Shown here: in pieces, positions 25,901 to 38,970 of the stretch
Layout: each line of letters starts with the position of its first letter
Numbering within the stretch: position 1 is the stretch's first letter
Assembly: GCA_016801885.1 (NCBI GenBank)
Contig: CM028884.1
Span: 27,861,577 to 27,925,576, forward strand
Direction: 5' to 3'
Length of the DNA: 64,000 bases
Source: Toxotes chatareus
Lineage: Eukaryota > Chordata > Actinopteri > Toxotidae
Notes under the pieces: generated by a model
What the model saw: only the letters and a program-made list of their open reading frames with translations
Told to the model about the DNA's origin: nothing
Database searches by the model: none
Made by a program: the position numbers and the translations under genes

Positions 25901-28700
25901 GTGTGATAGGCTAAGGCACTGTTGCTGCTTAATGTTTCATCCACAATGTCTGTATGTGTGAATAAGTATATCTACTCACAGTATGTTTTACACTCCCACC
26001 ATGCAGCACTGGCTGGACGTGGTGTGATCGTTGCATGACTTCGGTTCGCACAAAACCTTCAGATGTCGCTGCAGGGGAGGAGGATCTGAGGGAAGAAAGA
26101 GGAGAGGGAGTCAGACCACAGCATTTGACATTTACTGGCCTTTGAGTGTGTATCAGGCACTGCGGGAGAGACCACTGAAGACAGAAAATGCAGACAATCC
26201 TTACACTCACACAGATTTACAAGAGCATTTCTTAACCTTGGGCTGAGGGTCAACATGTGGCAGACAAAGAACATCAGGATCAAACAGGAAGTGAAAACTG
26301 AATTTTCACCTGTTTGTCTTGTTAGATAATCAACAACTGATTCATCAGTTAATCAAATTATCAAGTACAAATGTTTGTTTTTTTATACAAGAACAAGCTG
26401 TTATTTACAGAGCAAGATCGATGATATAAATATCCTTTAAATAGCTGCAATGCTATAAAATCACCGCTGTTTTAGAAAGTTACAGCAATTATAAGCTGTT
26501 ACACGTACCATTGGTGTTTTACCATTTCCAACCTCCTACTTCACATTTAAAACAGTGTGACAGTAGATGCATATCCCTGTAAGCATAAGGTAATTTGTGG
26601 TAGATAAAGCAGTGGTACAGCTGCTTTAAACTGATGTGCTTTTGTTGCCTGACTCTTCCTCTCGTCTGCTTTCAACTCATGAGATCAATACACAATATCA
26701 GCTCTTGGTGTGACAGCGATAACGTCCATACATTTGTCAGCTGTACATTTTTGCCTTGATTTAATGTTATTTGCATGAACTCTGGTGCTGAACTCTCTCT
26801 GTGTCAGACTACTTTTTGTTTCTACTTATGTCTCCAAACAATAAATTATCTCACTTTTCTCTGCATGTGCACAAAGCCACACAATCTTTCCCTCCTTACA
26901 GCGTGCCTGCATGTCGCCCCACAGAGTTGGGGACTTCTTGTTCTCTGGTTTTGCTTTTCTGTCAGCATGAGGTTCAGATTTGAGCCATTTCCATCTCTGC
27001 CCCCAGCTTTCATTCAGTAAATACCGTGGCCCCTTCTGCGGGCTGAATCCCTCTTAATACCCTGCAATCCTTAACAGCACTGGGCAGAGAAGCATGGACA
27101 GAAGATTGACCCTCTATTTTGAAGGGATGATGCTTCCTGGGGTGCCAGAGCAGCCACAGATTATGTTGGTCATCGTTACTAAGAATTTGGAGACAGAACA
27201 AAGTCTGGCTATAAAAAGATGACTCTCACATCCTTTTAAGTAGATAGAAGAGAAGAAGGAGTCTGTCTTTGTCTTGTCTTTTACATGATATCAGTTTTGA
27301 CTGACTGGAGGGGAGTCCCAGGTATTTAACCTCTGTGGGGTCGTTATCAAGGCCAGTGATGCCACTCAGCTCGTTAGTGCCCCTGGCTGTTGTAACAACA
27401 GTCATTACAGTCACTGGAATCTGCAAATGAGTCCAACTGCCCCCAGTTCAGCCCTTCATTGATAACCATGACCTGGGTGACTGAGTATCTTCTCAGACAT
27501 CTTCCATTTTATGATGAACACCCTCAGAGCAGAATGGAAGCATGACAGGACATACAGGAAAACTGCAGACTACAGAAACTGGCAGCGATTTAGCCTGAGA
27601 TACTGACAACACAGATGATCCTAGAGAAGGCTCAGAAACAACTACTGAATCAGAGAGTATAGGTTTGAATGAAAAGGTTGACTGCTTGCTGCAGAATCTG
27701 CCCAGAGCAGCCTTGGAGAAGGTCACTGATTTCATTGAGAGGGCATAACTATGTATCTGGACCTTTGTGAAAGCCAGCCACAAGATCCAGGAAGAACAGC
27801 AACACTTCAGTTGGTGAAAAAAAAGAGGAATAAATGCAACATCATCTCATATGTGTCTGGAGCATCTGTGAAATTTTTTAAATGAGTGGATGCTGGTTGT
27901 TGGTTGAGCGGGAACTTTTATTGTAAAGGGAGTGAAACAGGACCAGCACCACTGTCAGCCGACAGGAGCAATGGGTCACAAATAATCGCAAAGCAGCCTG
28001 TTTTATTATAAACTGACGTGAAGTGGGAATTACTTTTCGTAAAACCAAAATAATAATCAAGCCCAAGAAGTTCTTACAATTTTATCTAAGCCTATATGTA
28101 CCCTAAGCAACACTGCTACAAGATAAGTGACCTTTTCTCTAGGAAATGCCAGCCCCAGCTGCTCATGAGAACCATGTTTCACAGTCCAACAGAAAGGTCT
28201 TCTCTGATATAAAGGGGTTAAATGTAGCATGTAGCTGCACCCCGCCATGTTCACCTGCCTCAGGATTCGCTCTGCTGAGCAGTAACAAGAATGGAAAATA
28301 ACACAATGTGTAAGAGCCATTTGCAAAATTGTTCATGGTCATAAATTACTTTGGTGGGCACTTGGTGTGGTGGCTTTTGTGTGCCAGTAGGTGTCGCTGG
28401 TGTGCTGCCACAGCAACAGGTATTTAGGGCTGTTAGCTCACCTCACTGGGCGTGTTTGACCCCGGAAGGGGCATAAGGTTCTTGACCGCTATGGCGGCTG
28501 GTTTGAACTTCTTTGTGTAATGAAGATGCCAGTAAATGTGATCAAACTGGAAAATAAATTGACAATGTGGCATAGTAAGACGATCAATAGACTCTTCATT
28601 CATACGAAGTAAAGCTGACGGTAATGGGAACAGTAGCGTGTCATCCAAGCCACTCCCGGGAGTCTTTACACCTCGGCGTCTCGGTATTAGACCGAGCTCC
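22906..28700. other. Non-coding DNA, no recognised gene
   Basis: Nearly 6 kb without a convincing exon. A C-rich/CA microsatellite lies at about 23829-23868. A weak tRNA-like stretch around 28428-28510 (GTTAGCTCACC.., later GGTTTGAACTTC) is too decayed to call. Open frames here are short and mostly overlap on opposite strands. Confidence 0.45.
23829..23868. repeat. C-rich and (CA)n microsatellite
   Basis: A run of C interrupted by A is followed by ACACACACACACATACACA. It accounts for the glycine- and valine-rich open frames seen on the minus strand. Confidence 0.8.
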
Positions 28701-31479
28701 AACACAATGTGATGGACATTTGCCTTTCACACGGCTCATGGCTCAAAAAAATAAATAACTGATCAGATGCAATGACACTTTCCATCACCGTGTAACACAG
28801 CTGCTCGAGGTCTCTCAGGTATTACCGGAACTTCCCGCTTTCTTTCCCGTGCAGTTCAACTTTTACTTTCAATATTTCCAACTGCCTTTGTAGTGAGCAC
28901 ACTTTATCTTGGACAGCCAGACCTTTCTGGTCAGCTTCAACACAAACACCTTTCTATGGTGCGAGTGAACACATCATCAATCACCACACATATTCAAGTT
29001 GCTCTAAAAACTTCTGTTTTGTTGTTTACTGTGCAGTGTAAAACTTTTCATAAAGTTGAAAAATTAGCTTTTTTATTTTTTGCTATCTTCACTGAAAAAC
29101 GGAAATTTTGCCCCTGTTTAATGCTGTTTACAAAAAGTAGTGATGCAAACAAAGCTTCAGCACATCAGAATATACCTCAATATTATATACCTCAGATTTT
29201 TTTTTTTTTTTTGTGTTAGTTCCTATATTAAAGAACCTGTCAATCATGCCCAGACAGATATCATATCAGCCTGCAGTCTTCTTTTGAATTATGGTGATGG
29301 ACAAACAGTTTTGCTGATATTTCAAGTTTGGATTGGGCCTTTTAAAGGGTAACACACACCAGCAGCATATGGTGTCAGATAGTGCCCATCAGCACGTCAG
29401 GATACTCCCCACTGTTCTGACTGATCTTTACAATCTCCTGCAAATTGAATCGTTACAAACTATCTTTAAAGTCAAAGCCATTTCCACACAAAGTCCAATT
29501 TATTCATGAGGAAATCGTATACTAAAAACACTTCTGCCTACGGAAGATTTCCCTGTTTTCTTTACGGTATTTTTTCTCCTATAGTCTTGTAAGTTTAGAA
29601 GAAAATGTGTCTCCATAGGACCATGACTTGACATGAACATGGAACTTGACGTTATCGTAAGTCGTACAAAGCATGGGGCTTCCTGATGTGGGGCTGAACA
29701 CTAATTAAAAATGTGTCACGTAGATTTCTCTAATCACTGCCTGCTGTCTATAGAAATGACCCACTGCTACACAGACATAAGGAAAGAAAAAGTAAAGTCT
29801 CCGAAGACTCAAATCCTAAACCTCATCATGTCCACAACACGTCTACTTTATTCATTGTGCCTAATGAATAGCAACTTGGACTCTTTTCTAATGTGCAGTA
29901 AGATCAAAATAATTCAAAAACTAAAATGAAATCATGGGGGTGTTTACTAATCAAGACAAATGGCTGTGTCGGGAGTTTAAAAAGCCAGAACAGCCAAAAG
30001 CCAAAATAAACAATGATATAAATCACTAATTATGTATAACAGGAAGAGCAGGAGTGGAGAAAGAGTGAAGGTGAAGAGAGAAGTTACAGCTCTGCGATTG
30101 GTGAACATCATGACTACAGATGGCAAAACCAAGAACAGAGAGAGTCGGAAATGAAGCAGGAAAGAAACCAACTTATGAAAAACTGAGCTCAGCCTGTACA
30201 CCGACAAGTCATCGCTAAACCTGCCGGAGGGTGAGAGCAGAAAACAAATCTGCCCCATTTGTGGGAAATCTGGAAAATATCCATATTCATGATGGTGGTG
30301 GGGGGGGGAAAGATGCCTGACTTGTGTGCGACTATGTGTGCAGGACACGCAGTGTGACTCTCCTCCTGATACAATGGTGACATTTCGGTCATCACCAGGA
30401 GGGAGGATACGGGTGGAGAGAGGGCAGAGATGCCCTAGACACGGCTTTCTGCTTGAGTGCAGAGCTTTGCATAATTACAGAACAACAAGTGAGCATCTCT
30501 CAGTCTGACAGTGTTGGAAGGAGTCTGCACAAGTGAAGGCAAAGAGCATGTACTTTCCTTTAAGGGAGGCATTATCACATTTCTTAATGTTTGCTGGCTG
30601 AGAACACTATCTGCTCTGAGGGAGGAAGGTCTGACTTCATATATATTTAAATGGCAAGTGAAATTGTGTGGGTCACTGGCAGAGCACGGACCTGCAGTTT
30701 GGTATACTTTTGTGGTTTTGCCATTGTGTGTGGGTGAATCTGTGGATGCTGATTTGTGGGTGGTTGTGAAAGTTTTGTTCTCTCTTATCATGTACTGCAG
30801 ATCTCATCCCAAAGGAACAGAGACAAAGCATTCACACTGATAAACTGAAACACCTACAGTACAACTTGTGCTGTACAGTTTATGTACACATATTAAAGTG
30901 ACCGTCTGACACTGTAAAACTGAAGAAGTGATCAAATGTGTCTACGGTATTATATGAAATGGGGTTTGATCTAATGATAATTTTAAGGATTTAACTAAAA
31001 ACTTAACTAATAAACCAAATTTCTGAATACATCAGTGTTGAATGTTGTCTCATCATAAGCAGATGCACAAGAGTGTAGCTTAACATCGAATGAATGACGT
31101 GCCCATGTTTAAATGCCATGTTATATACACCCCCGCCGCAGCATCAAGCCCAACAAAGTGCGCCCAGAATGCATTGCGGTGTGTGAGGCACAAAACGCAG
31201 CTCACCCAGGTCAACAGCAGCTTCTGTACACCGGTGCAATGTGCCCTGCCTTTCCAAAGCTAAGAATCCATGTTTAGCATGCACAGCTGACTGAAATATC
31301 TGACAGATAACTGAACTGGAATGACGAACTGCCCTGCTGTTCTGCTGAGAGAGAGAAGAAAGAAACTAAGAAAGAGAAGCAGCCAGACACAAAATAGACC
31401 AATCGACCAAAAGAGGTGACGATACAAAAGCAGGAGAAAGAATGATTAATCAGCTGGGTGTCTAATAGGAAAATGAAGG
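28701..31479 (+). repeat. Direct tandem duplication, copy 1 (2,779 bp)
   Basis: The copy starts at AACACAATGTGATGGACATT and ends at GTCTAATAGGAAAATGAAGG, directly abutting copy 2. I see no transposon ends, target-site duplication or coding capacity. The recurring frame starting MSTLYLGQPDLSGQ is open in both copies, but its reading frame diverges where a 2-bp indel occurs near 29127, so it is not a conserved protein. The flanks carry no obvious microhomology: ..GCTCC before copy 1, ..GAAGG before copy 2, TGAAATG after copy 2. Confidence 0.93.
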
Positions 31480-33980
31480 AACACAATGTGATGGACATTT
31501 GCCTTTCACACGGCTCATGGCTCAAAAAAATAAATAACTGATCAGATGCAATGACACTTTCCATCACCGTGTAACACAGCTGCTTGAGGTCTCTCAGGTA
31601 TTACCGGAACTTCCCGCTTTCTTTCCCGTGCAGTTCAACTTTTACTTTCAATATTTCCAACTGCCTTTGTAGTGAGCACACTTTATCTTGGACAGCCAGA
31701 CCTTTCTGGTCAGCTTCAACACAAACACCTTTCTATGGTGCGAGTGAACACATCATCAATCACCACACATATTCAAGTTGCTCTAAAAACTTCTGTTTTG
31801 TTGTTTACTGTGCAGTGTAAAACTTTTCATAAAGTTGAAAAATTAGCTTTTTTATTTTTTGCTATCTTCACTGAAAAACGGAAATTTTGCCCCTGTTTAA
31901 TGCTGTGTTTACAAAAAGTAGTGATGCAAACAAAGCTTCAGCACATCAGAATATACCTCAATATTATATACCTCAGATTTTTTTTTTTTTTTGTGTTAGT
32001 TCCTATATTAAAGAACCTGTCAATCATGCCCAGACAGATATCATATCAGCCTGCAGTCTTCTTTTGAATTATGGTGATGGACAAACAGTTTTGCTGATAT
32101 TTCAAGTTTGGATTGGGCCTTTTAAAGGGTAACACACACCAGCAGCATATGGTGTCAGATAGTGCCCATCAGCACGTCAGGATACTCCCCACTGTTCTGA
32201 CTGATCTTTACAATCTCCTGCAAATTGAATCGTTACAAACTATCTTTAAAGTCAAAGCCATTTCCACACAAAGTCCAATTTATTCATGAGGAAATCGTAT
32301 ACTAAAAACACTTCTGCCTACGGAAGATTTCCCTGTTTTCTTTACGGTATTTTTTCTCCTATAGTCTTGTAAGTTTAGAAGAAAATGTGTCTCCATAGGA
32401 CCATGACTTGACATGAACATGGAACTTGACGTTATCGTAAGTCGTACAAAGCATGGGGCTTCCTGATGTGGGGCTGAACACTAATTAAAAATGTGTCACG
32501 TAGATTTCTCTAATCACTGCCTGCTGTCTATAGAAATGACCCACTGCTACACAGACATAAGGAAAGAAAAAGTAAAGTCTCCGAAGACTCAAATCCTAAA
32601 CCTCATCATGTCCACAACACGTCTACTTTATTCATTGTGCCTAATGAATAGCAACTTGGACTCTTTTCTAATGTGCAGTAAGATCAAAATAATTCAAAAA
32701 CTAAAATCATGGGGGTGTTTACTAATCAAGACAAATGGCTGTGTCGGGAGTTTAAAAAGCCAGAACAGCCAAAAGCCAAAATAAACAATGATATAAATCA
32801 CTAATTATGTATAACAGGAAGAGCAGGAGTGGAGAAAGAGTGAAGGTGAAGAGAGAAGTTACAGCTCTGCGATTGGTGAACATCATGACTACAGATGGCA
32901 AAACCAAGAACAGAGAGAGTGGGAAATGAAGCAGGAAAGAAACCAACTTATGAAAAACTGAGCTCAGCCTGTACACCGACAAGTCATCGCTAAACCCGCC
33001 GGAGGGTGAGAGCAGAAAACAAATCTGCCCCATTTGTGGGAAATCTGGAAAATATCCATATTCATGATGGTGGGGGGGGGGAAGATGCCTGACTTGTGTG
33101 CGACTATGTGTGCAGGACACGCAGTGTGACTCTCCTCCTGATACAATGGTGACATTTCGGTCATCACCAGGAGGGAGGATACGGGTGGAGAGAGGACAGA
33201 GATGCCCTAGACACGGCTTTCTGCTTGAGTGCAGAGCTTTGCATAATTACAGAACAACAAGTGAGCATCTCTCTGTCTGACAGTGTTGGAAGGAGTCTGC
33301 ACAAGTGAAGGCAAAGAGCATGTACTTTCCTTTAAGGGAGGCATTATCACATTTCTTAATGTTTGCTGGCTGAATGTTTGCTGGGGAGAAGGTCTGACTT
33401 CATATATATTTAAATGGCAAGTGAAATTGAACACTATCTGCAGTCTTTTGTGAGGTGTGGAATCTGGGATCTGACTTCTCTTATCATGTATAGATTCATC
33501 CCAAAGGAACAGAGACAAAGCATTCACACTGATAAACTGAAACACCTACAGTAAACATATTTTTACAAATGTGTCTACGGTGATAATTTTAAGGATTTAA
33601 CTAAAAACTTAACTAATAAACCAAATTTCTGAATACATCAGTGTTGAATGTTGTCTCATCATAAGCAGATGCACAAGAGTGTAGCTTAACATCGTGCCCA
33701 ACAAAGTGCGCATTGCGGCCTTCAACAGCAGCTTCCAAAATGTGCCCTGCCTTTCCAAAGCTAAGAATCCATGTTTAGCATGCACAGCTGACTGAAATAT
33801 CTGACAGATAACTGAACTGGAATGACGAACTGCCCTGCTGTTCTGCTGAGAGAGAGAAGAAAGAAACTAAGAAAGAGAAGCAGCCAGACACAAAATAGAC
33901 CAATCGACCAAAAGAGGTGACGATACAAAAGCAGGAGAAAGAATGATTAATCAGCTGGATGTCTAATAGGAAAATGAAGG
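31480..33980 (+). repeat. Direct tandem duplication, copy 2 (2,501 bp)
   Basis: The first about 1.9 kb is almost identical to copy 1 with only about ten visible differences, such as T-run length, a 2-bp GT insertion near 31907, a 5-bp TGAAA loss near 32707 and single-base changes. From about 33370 to 33740 it departs sharply through deletions and reshuffling. It matches again from about 33741 to 33980. The copy is shorter by 278 bp, all or nearly all lost in that one stretch. Confidence 0.93.
33370..33740 (+). other. Scrambled, deletion-rich segment in copy 2
   Basis: Compared with copy 1 (about 30600-31230), AATGTTTGCTGG is duplicated (33358-33369 and 33373-33384). GAACACTATCTGC lies at 33429-33441, after the GGTCTGACTTCAT block, whereas in copy 1 it lies before it at 30602-30614. 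A 27-bp piece after TCTACGG is missing, and several further blocks are missing around 33545 and 33695-33735. Confidence 0.85.
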
Positions 33981-36314
33981 TGAAATGTCCAAACCCCCTT
34001 CAGCAAGAGAAGAGTAATAGAGACAGCAAAGGCCAGCATCTTCATCTGGGATCAATCCGCTCTAATCCAGGACACATGCACGCATTAATGATCTCTTAAC
34101 CTCTCACACCTTTTTCTCCAGCCCCCATCCTCTTAATCTCTGACCTCCTCGCTCCCTCAACACTGTTTGCTGAACATCTGAGGTCCAAAATCTCAGTAAC
34201 TCCATCAGACCGGACAAGCTCGAGTGGGCAACCAGCGTTTTTAAAACGAGCCTCCCGCCGTAAAGTTCTCTCCTCTCCACAGAGGCACTCTCCTCTTGAT
34301 AAATATCTCAGCGTTTAATGATGCAGTTCTGCTGAAAAGTTCAAGAGCATTACCAACCACAAAGTGAGAGGTGCATACGTCACCAGTGACTAAAAACAAT
34401 GAGACTGCCAATTTTCCAATGAAAAATATGGCCAAGCTAGGTGTACAAGCTGTTGTATATTTATGGGAGCCCATTTGCTGCAGCTGATATTTGTAACTAG
34501 GAATGGGTAGCATGGTGCGTTCTATCTAAAATGAAATATGAAACCAGTAAAGCAAGAAACAGTGGGTATTTGGAAAATGTCTTCCAGGAATATTCCATGC
34601 ATGAAATCAGGTAGAAATTTAATGTCACCTCGGTCGCTGTGAAAAGATTAAAATTTTTGTTCTACGAAAATTTATCCTGGCAGATATTCACCTGAGACAG
34701 AAATGACTTCATTGATTAAGTTAGCTAAGGGGTGTTGGTATTGTAAATATGTGCCCGCTTGACGTTCACCAAACCACACTGCTCCAGTCTCAAAAGTCTC
34801 ATAAGTCATATTTCAGTAACATAAAGATATACCTCCCGTTCACAAGTGAAGAGGAGAATGATGGAAAGCACAACTCCAAATGGGTGTTTTTTTTAACACA
34901 ATTAGTGTATGAATTCTTGTGTTATGGGCAAATGCTTGTTTTTTGAGTTTACTGGGACCTTTGCCCTTGACCACCAAATTCTAATCAGTACACCCTCGAG
35001 TCCAGTGAGTATTTTCCACAGGTAGGTGATTTTCACACAACACTGAGGGGACTGAGACTTTTGTGTAAGTGAAAACTAATAATTTGTCTGTATATGCCAA
35101 GGCCTGGTATTGTACTGTGATAAAGTTGCTGCTGTTGAATTGAATTAAAGCTTTCCCACTAAGAAAGCAGAGTCAGTAAGTGTGGTTTGTTGTTCGTAAA
35201 GACCAGAGGCTGTGTTCTTACTGGTTTCACTCCTCTGATTCTCTTCACGGCCCAGTATGTTCTGACAAAGAGAGGCTGCACAGCTTTTAATAACACACAA
35301 AGAGCTCTGCCACCAACAGCCCCACAGCTCCGATGCATAAGACACTAAGATGGATGGGACACATTGTATTTTCCTGTGAGGCCAAGGGTCTGCACGCCCT
35401 CGAATTTACCTCATATCCCACCATGCAAAAGCACAGTATATCCTTGTCAATTACAATGGCACGGTCTCAAATTAGATTCACGGTCATATAATCTGAGGCA
35501 GCGGGAGATTTGTTTTTAGGCTATGTGGCATCTCATGGGAGGACTGAGATATTCACATCCTTTTGATCAGCAGACAACAGTATTTGGTTTCAGTGATAAT
35601 TATGCCAAAGTGTTACTATAAAACAAAATTTACAAGAGTGAATTTCTGAATGTAGGACATCTCATATCCTTTGGATATGCTGTATCTGACATGAAACGAT
35701 TCAAAATGGCTTTTGTTTATAATTCTCATACAAAATTATATTAGTAGGATTAGCATTTAGAGCCAAAGGGCAGACGACAATCATGCAAGCATGGTGACAA
35801 GTAAGGAAATAAGTTTTCAGCAGTCTGTATACATAAGTTTATGTGTTATTAGTTTTAGGGCCAGTTTAGCCACATGACATTTGCACAGGCTTTTAAAGCC
35901 ACTTATAAAATAACTGAAACAGGAGAAAGTCTAATGCAGCTGAATGGGCGCAGTAAGGGTGCCATCCACAAGGCGACCGGACAGTGTGTGATATATACTT
36001 CACTGCAGAAAGGCAACATTTCCAGTGATTAAAGATAAAGCCACAAAAAACAAACAAACATTGCCCTCTAAGAGGAGAAATTGATTGGATGTAGCGGCGG
36101 TGCTCTTGTAAGTTATCTGATAGGTCATTTATTGACTGCAGGCTTTGAGCCTATTGACCAGGGGCCCGGCTGATAGATACTAATACTGTTGAAGAGATCA
36201 CACTGTTTCTTTTACTACTTTTTCCTCTAGGTGACACTGCTGTTTTCTTATCTGAGATAAAACCCTTGTTTTGTTTTTTTGAATATCACCTTTATTGACA
36301 GCACATTACACCTG
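33981..36314. other. Non-coding DNA, no recognised gene
   Basis: I see no exon with both splice signals, no RNA gene and no recognisable mobile element. Short open frames overlap on both strands without preference. Confidence 0.45.
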
Positions 36315-36802
36315 ACAGGGAGAATATCCTGGGTTCAACCTGAACCAGCTGGACAGAGTTTCCATGCTCTCGCCATGTCAAAAACGGTTAAGTATCCTCC
36401 CATGGTAAAACGACAGGCAGGTTAAGTGAACAAACTAGATGAGTCCAAACTCAAGTTCAATTCTTGTCTCTGCTCCTGCTGCTTTGTTTTCACATTTGCT
36501 TACTGTTGTTCCAATCCATGTTAAGTTTGTGTACTGCTTTCCTCAGCAAAGTAAAGGTGTTCACAGCTGTCGGCAGCAAACTGTGTCTCTGTCCTCTGTG
36601 GTTTTGATGTATGTACTTGAGGTCTTTGAGCAATATGAAACAGGAAACCTACCACAACCTGACATGCTACTCCTACTTGTGTGACAGACTGTTGACCTGC
36701 CTAAGCAGTATCCCGCCTCAAACCTAATGCATGCTGGGATATACTCCAGCCACCCACAACACTGAAGCGCATAAGCAGTTCAGAAAATGAATGGATGGAT
36801 AT
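36315..36802 (+). mobile_element. Decayed non-LTR retroelement (SINE/LINE type) with GGATGGAT tail
   Basis: The left part (ATATCCTGGGTTCAACCTG, TTTCCATGCTCTCGCCATGT, CCTCCCATGG) and the right part (GCATGCTGGGATATACTCCA, CTGAAGCGCATAAGCAGTTC, AGAAAATGAATGGATGGAT) follow the order of a widespread fish repeat. In that family a C-TGGGTTC block precedes a GGATAAGCGG-like end and a GGAT tail. The centre has lost similarity. The orientation is plus, judged from the tail. Confidence 0.6.
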
Positions 36803-36995
36803 CTTTCATACATCTTTTCACTGTGCTCTCTGCCTTTCTGTGTGATGTCAGTCCTCACCATCACCATCAGTGTCCAAAAGATGCTTTTCCAATTCAGAGT
36901 CAATCAGGGAGAAAATGAAAATCTCACTGGGCTGTATTATTTATACACAGACCCTGCTTTCTTCATGCTGCGATCAGCATTCTGCCCTCATTATG

Positions 36996-37029
36996 CACAC
37001 ACAAACACACACACACACACACACACACA
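36996..37029. repeat. (CA)n microsatellite
   Basis: An almost perfect ACAC run of about 34 bp, interrupted once by AAAC. Confidence 0.95.
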
Positions 37030-37461
37030 TGCATTCACATGCTGTTGGCTATAAGGCAGACAGGATTTTCTACCATACTCTTACACCACAAATATCCCTG
37101 CCACTATTCTGTGAAAACCATGTATTTCCATCACCTTTTCATGGGCTACAGCTCTGCTTTCAGCTTTTTGACAATGCATTTCTCAGATAAACAAGTGGGC
37201 TTTTAAATGGTTTATGGAGTCCATTATTTAAACTGGTTTGTTTGGGTTAGGTACAATGTCGAAGAGGCATTTTAATGAGCAGGTTTTTTGTTTTGACAAG
37301 ATTTGCAGATAGGCCATGGCAGCTAAAAGAGTATACCCTGAGTACAATGGTCCCAATGGGGTCCCATTACATTCAGTTCCCACTACACTTAATGTTTATA
37401 CCATCCAACTGGATTATTAAGGCAAAAACCGAGCATTCATTCAACAGGGATTTTCCTGATC

Positions 37462-37494
37462 TGATAGATAGATAGAGATACTTTATTAACCGGG
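37462..37494. mobile_element. LINE/SINE-type 3' tail with (GATA)n
   Basis: TGATAGATAGATAGAGATAC is followed by TTTATTAACCGGGCGG, the same layout as the tail at 20158. Only the end of the element is left. Confidence 0.5.
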
Positions 37495-38654
37495 CGGTAA
37501 CCGGTAACATCATCAACATAGCAAAAAATATTATGTCTTACAGTTCATTCAGAAAGCATTCAGACCTCTTCACTTGATAACCGCTGCTTGATAACTGATC
37601 AATTAATTTGCTGTCACTGAAAAAAAATGTAGACAGTGCCACTGGATATAATAAAGTTTTGTGAAAAGTTACTGTACTGACACTTTCACCCACTGTGGGG
37701 TGAATCTTTACAGCAATTAAATTCATGAATCTGTGTTTCTGCCACATAAACTGGAGATTAAAGAATAAAGGGAGGAATAAAAGAAAATTAGCGAACAGTG
37801 CAGAGTTTAGAGGACAACATGTCACGACAATGGGGTCTTAAATTCTGATGAGGAACAGGATCTGACAGGGACCATCTCCCTGACACTGGAGAGGTTTAAT
37901 CATCTCTCATGGTTTCACACATCATCGCTCCTCGCTCCAGATTAGATAAATCACTCCTTTTAATAAAGCCTTTCCAGGAGTTTGCAGACTCTCGGAGGAA
38001 ATCATGATCTACGGTGTCTCAGACTCTGATGATGTCAAATATCTGCATAAGTCCCTTACCAATAATACGCTGGTATATTACCTTGTTGGTCACAAAAGGT
38101 CACAGTACTGACGCTTGTCACTATTTTCCGCTAAATGAAGCTGGAGGTAGAAGACGCCTCTGTCAGCTCTGTGGCCTCAGAGGGTCTGAAGCCATCATCC
38201 CACAGCCAACAGTTCAGGCAGTCACTGTAATGGATGAGGTGAGATGATTCAAGATCCTGTCAGGTGTTTTAAAACAGAGGCCCAATTTAAGTTCAAATCG
38301 ACCCTTTTCTTCTCTGAATATCTTGATGGCACAGGTAACTAAGGCTGTGTGGATAAACGTGAAATCGCTGTACTGTAAGCTTCTGATCCTGCATTTTCAG
38401 ACTGCTTTTTTACTGTTCACTGTCCACACTGAAACACTGAAGCAAAGCCAATGCAACTTAACCATAAAATCATAAAATAATTAGTGCAAACATAATCAAA
38501 AATGTATTTTTCTTTAAATGTCTTGTCATACAAAGGGTATCAGTGCAAAGTCTCATTTCACCGTAGTCCCTCCCTTTCTTTCATCTCCATCCCACTCTCT
38601 CTCCTTAACGCTAGGCATCGGACACTTAAAAGAAATCCTTGCTATTGAGTTACA

Positions 38655-38970
38655 ATCCATCCATCTGTTGACTTTACTATATATCCGCCTCCAGACAGTG
38701 GTGGCAGCAGGTTCAACAAAGTAGCCCAGATGTTCTTTATTTAAGTAACCACCTCCACAATCCTCCTGGGGGATCCTGAGGCACTGCTAGGCCAGATGGT
38801 TATACATAATCCCAGTGTGTTTTGGTTCTGCCCCAGGGTCTCCGACTAGTGCCTGTAACACCTCAGGGAGACATGATCAGATGCTCAAACCGCCTCAATC
38901 AGGTCCATTCATTGCAAATGAGCAGCAAGTCCACTCCAAGCTCCTCACCCCATCCCTAAGGGTGAGTCCA
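38655..38970 (-). mobile_element. RTE-like LINE 3' fragment (minus strand)
   Basis: Read on the minus strand the order is CTTAGGGATGGGGTGAGGAG, GATCATGTCTCCCTGAGG, a block with CAGAACCAAAACACACTGGG, CTCAGGATCCCCCAGGAGGA, GGCGGATATA and finally GATGGATGGAT. This order, and the implied words around a GRPR-x-R-W-x-x-Y-like peptide, match the end of a common fish RTE-type (Rex3-like) LINE whose tail is a GATG repeat. All frames are broken. The clade call is from memory of the family. Confidence 0.55.

Larger units (their letters stand above)
36803..38654. other. Mostly non-coding DNA
   Basis: Apart from the CA repeat and a short LINE-like tail, I see one weak plus-strand exon-like stretch near 38178-38239. 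It lies between CTCTGTCAG and a GAG-GTGAGA donor, with an open frame containing GSEAIIPQPTVQAV. The polypyrimidine tract is poor, so I do not call it an exon. Confidence 0.4.

Noticed and set aside
28428..28510. tRNA gene or SINE head
   Set aside because: GTTAGCTCACC and GGTTTGAACTTC vaguely recall A and B boxes, but no cloverleaf stems pair.
28893..32067. Conserved protein MSTLYLGQPDLSGQ.. present twice
   Set aside because: It is simply in the tandem duplication. The frame diverges after a 2-bp indel, and there is no splice or domain evidence.
29977..33120. 123- and 122-codon minus-strand frames
   Set aside because: The two copies come from the same duplication, are leucine- and phenylalanine-rich by composition, and lack any recognised domain or regulatory context.
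38178..38239. Plus-strand exon ending GATGAG-GTGAGA
   Set aside because: The donor is fair but the acceptor lacks a pyrimidine tract. It has no linked neighbours.
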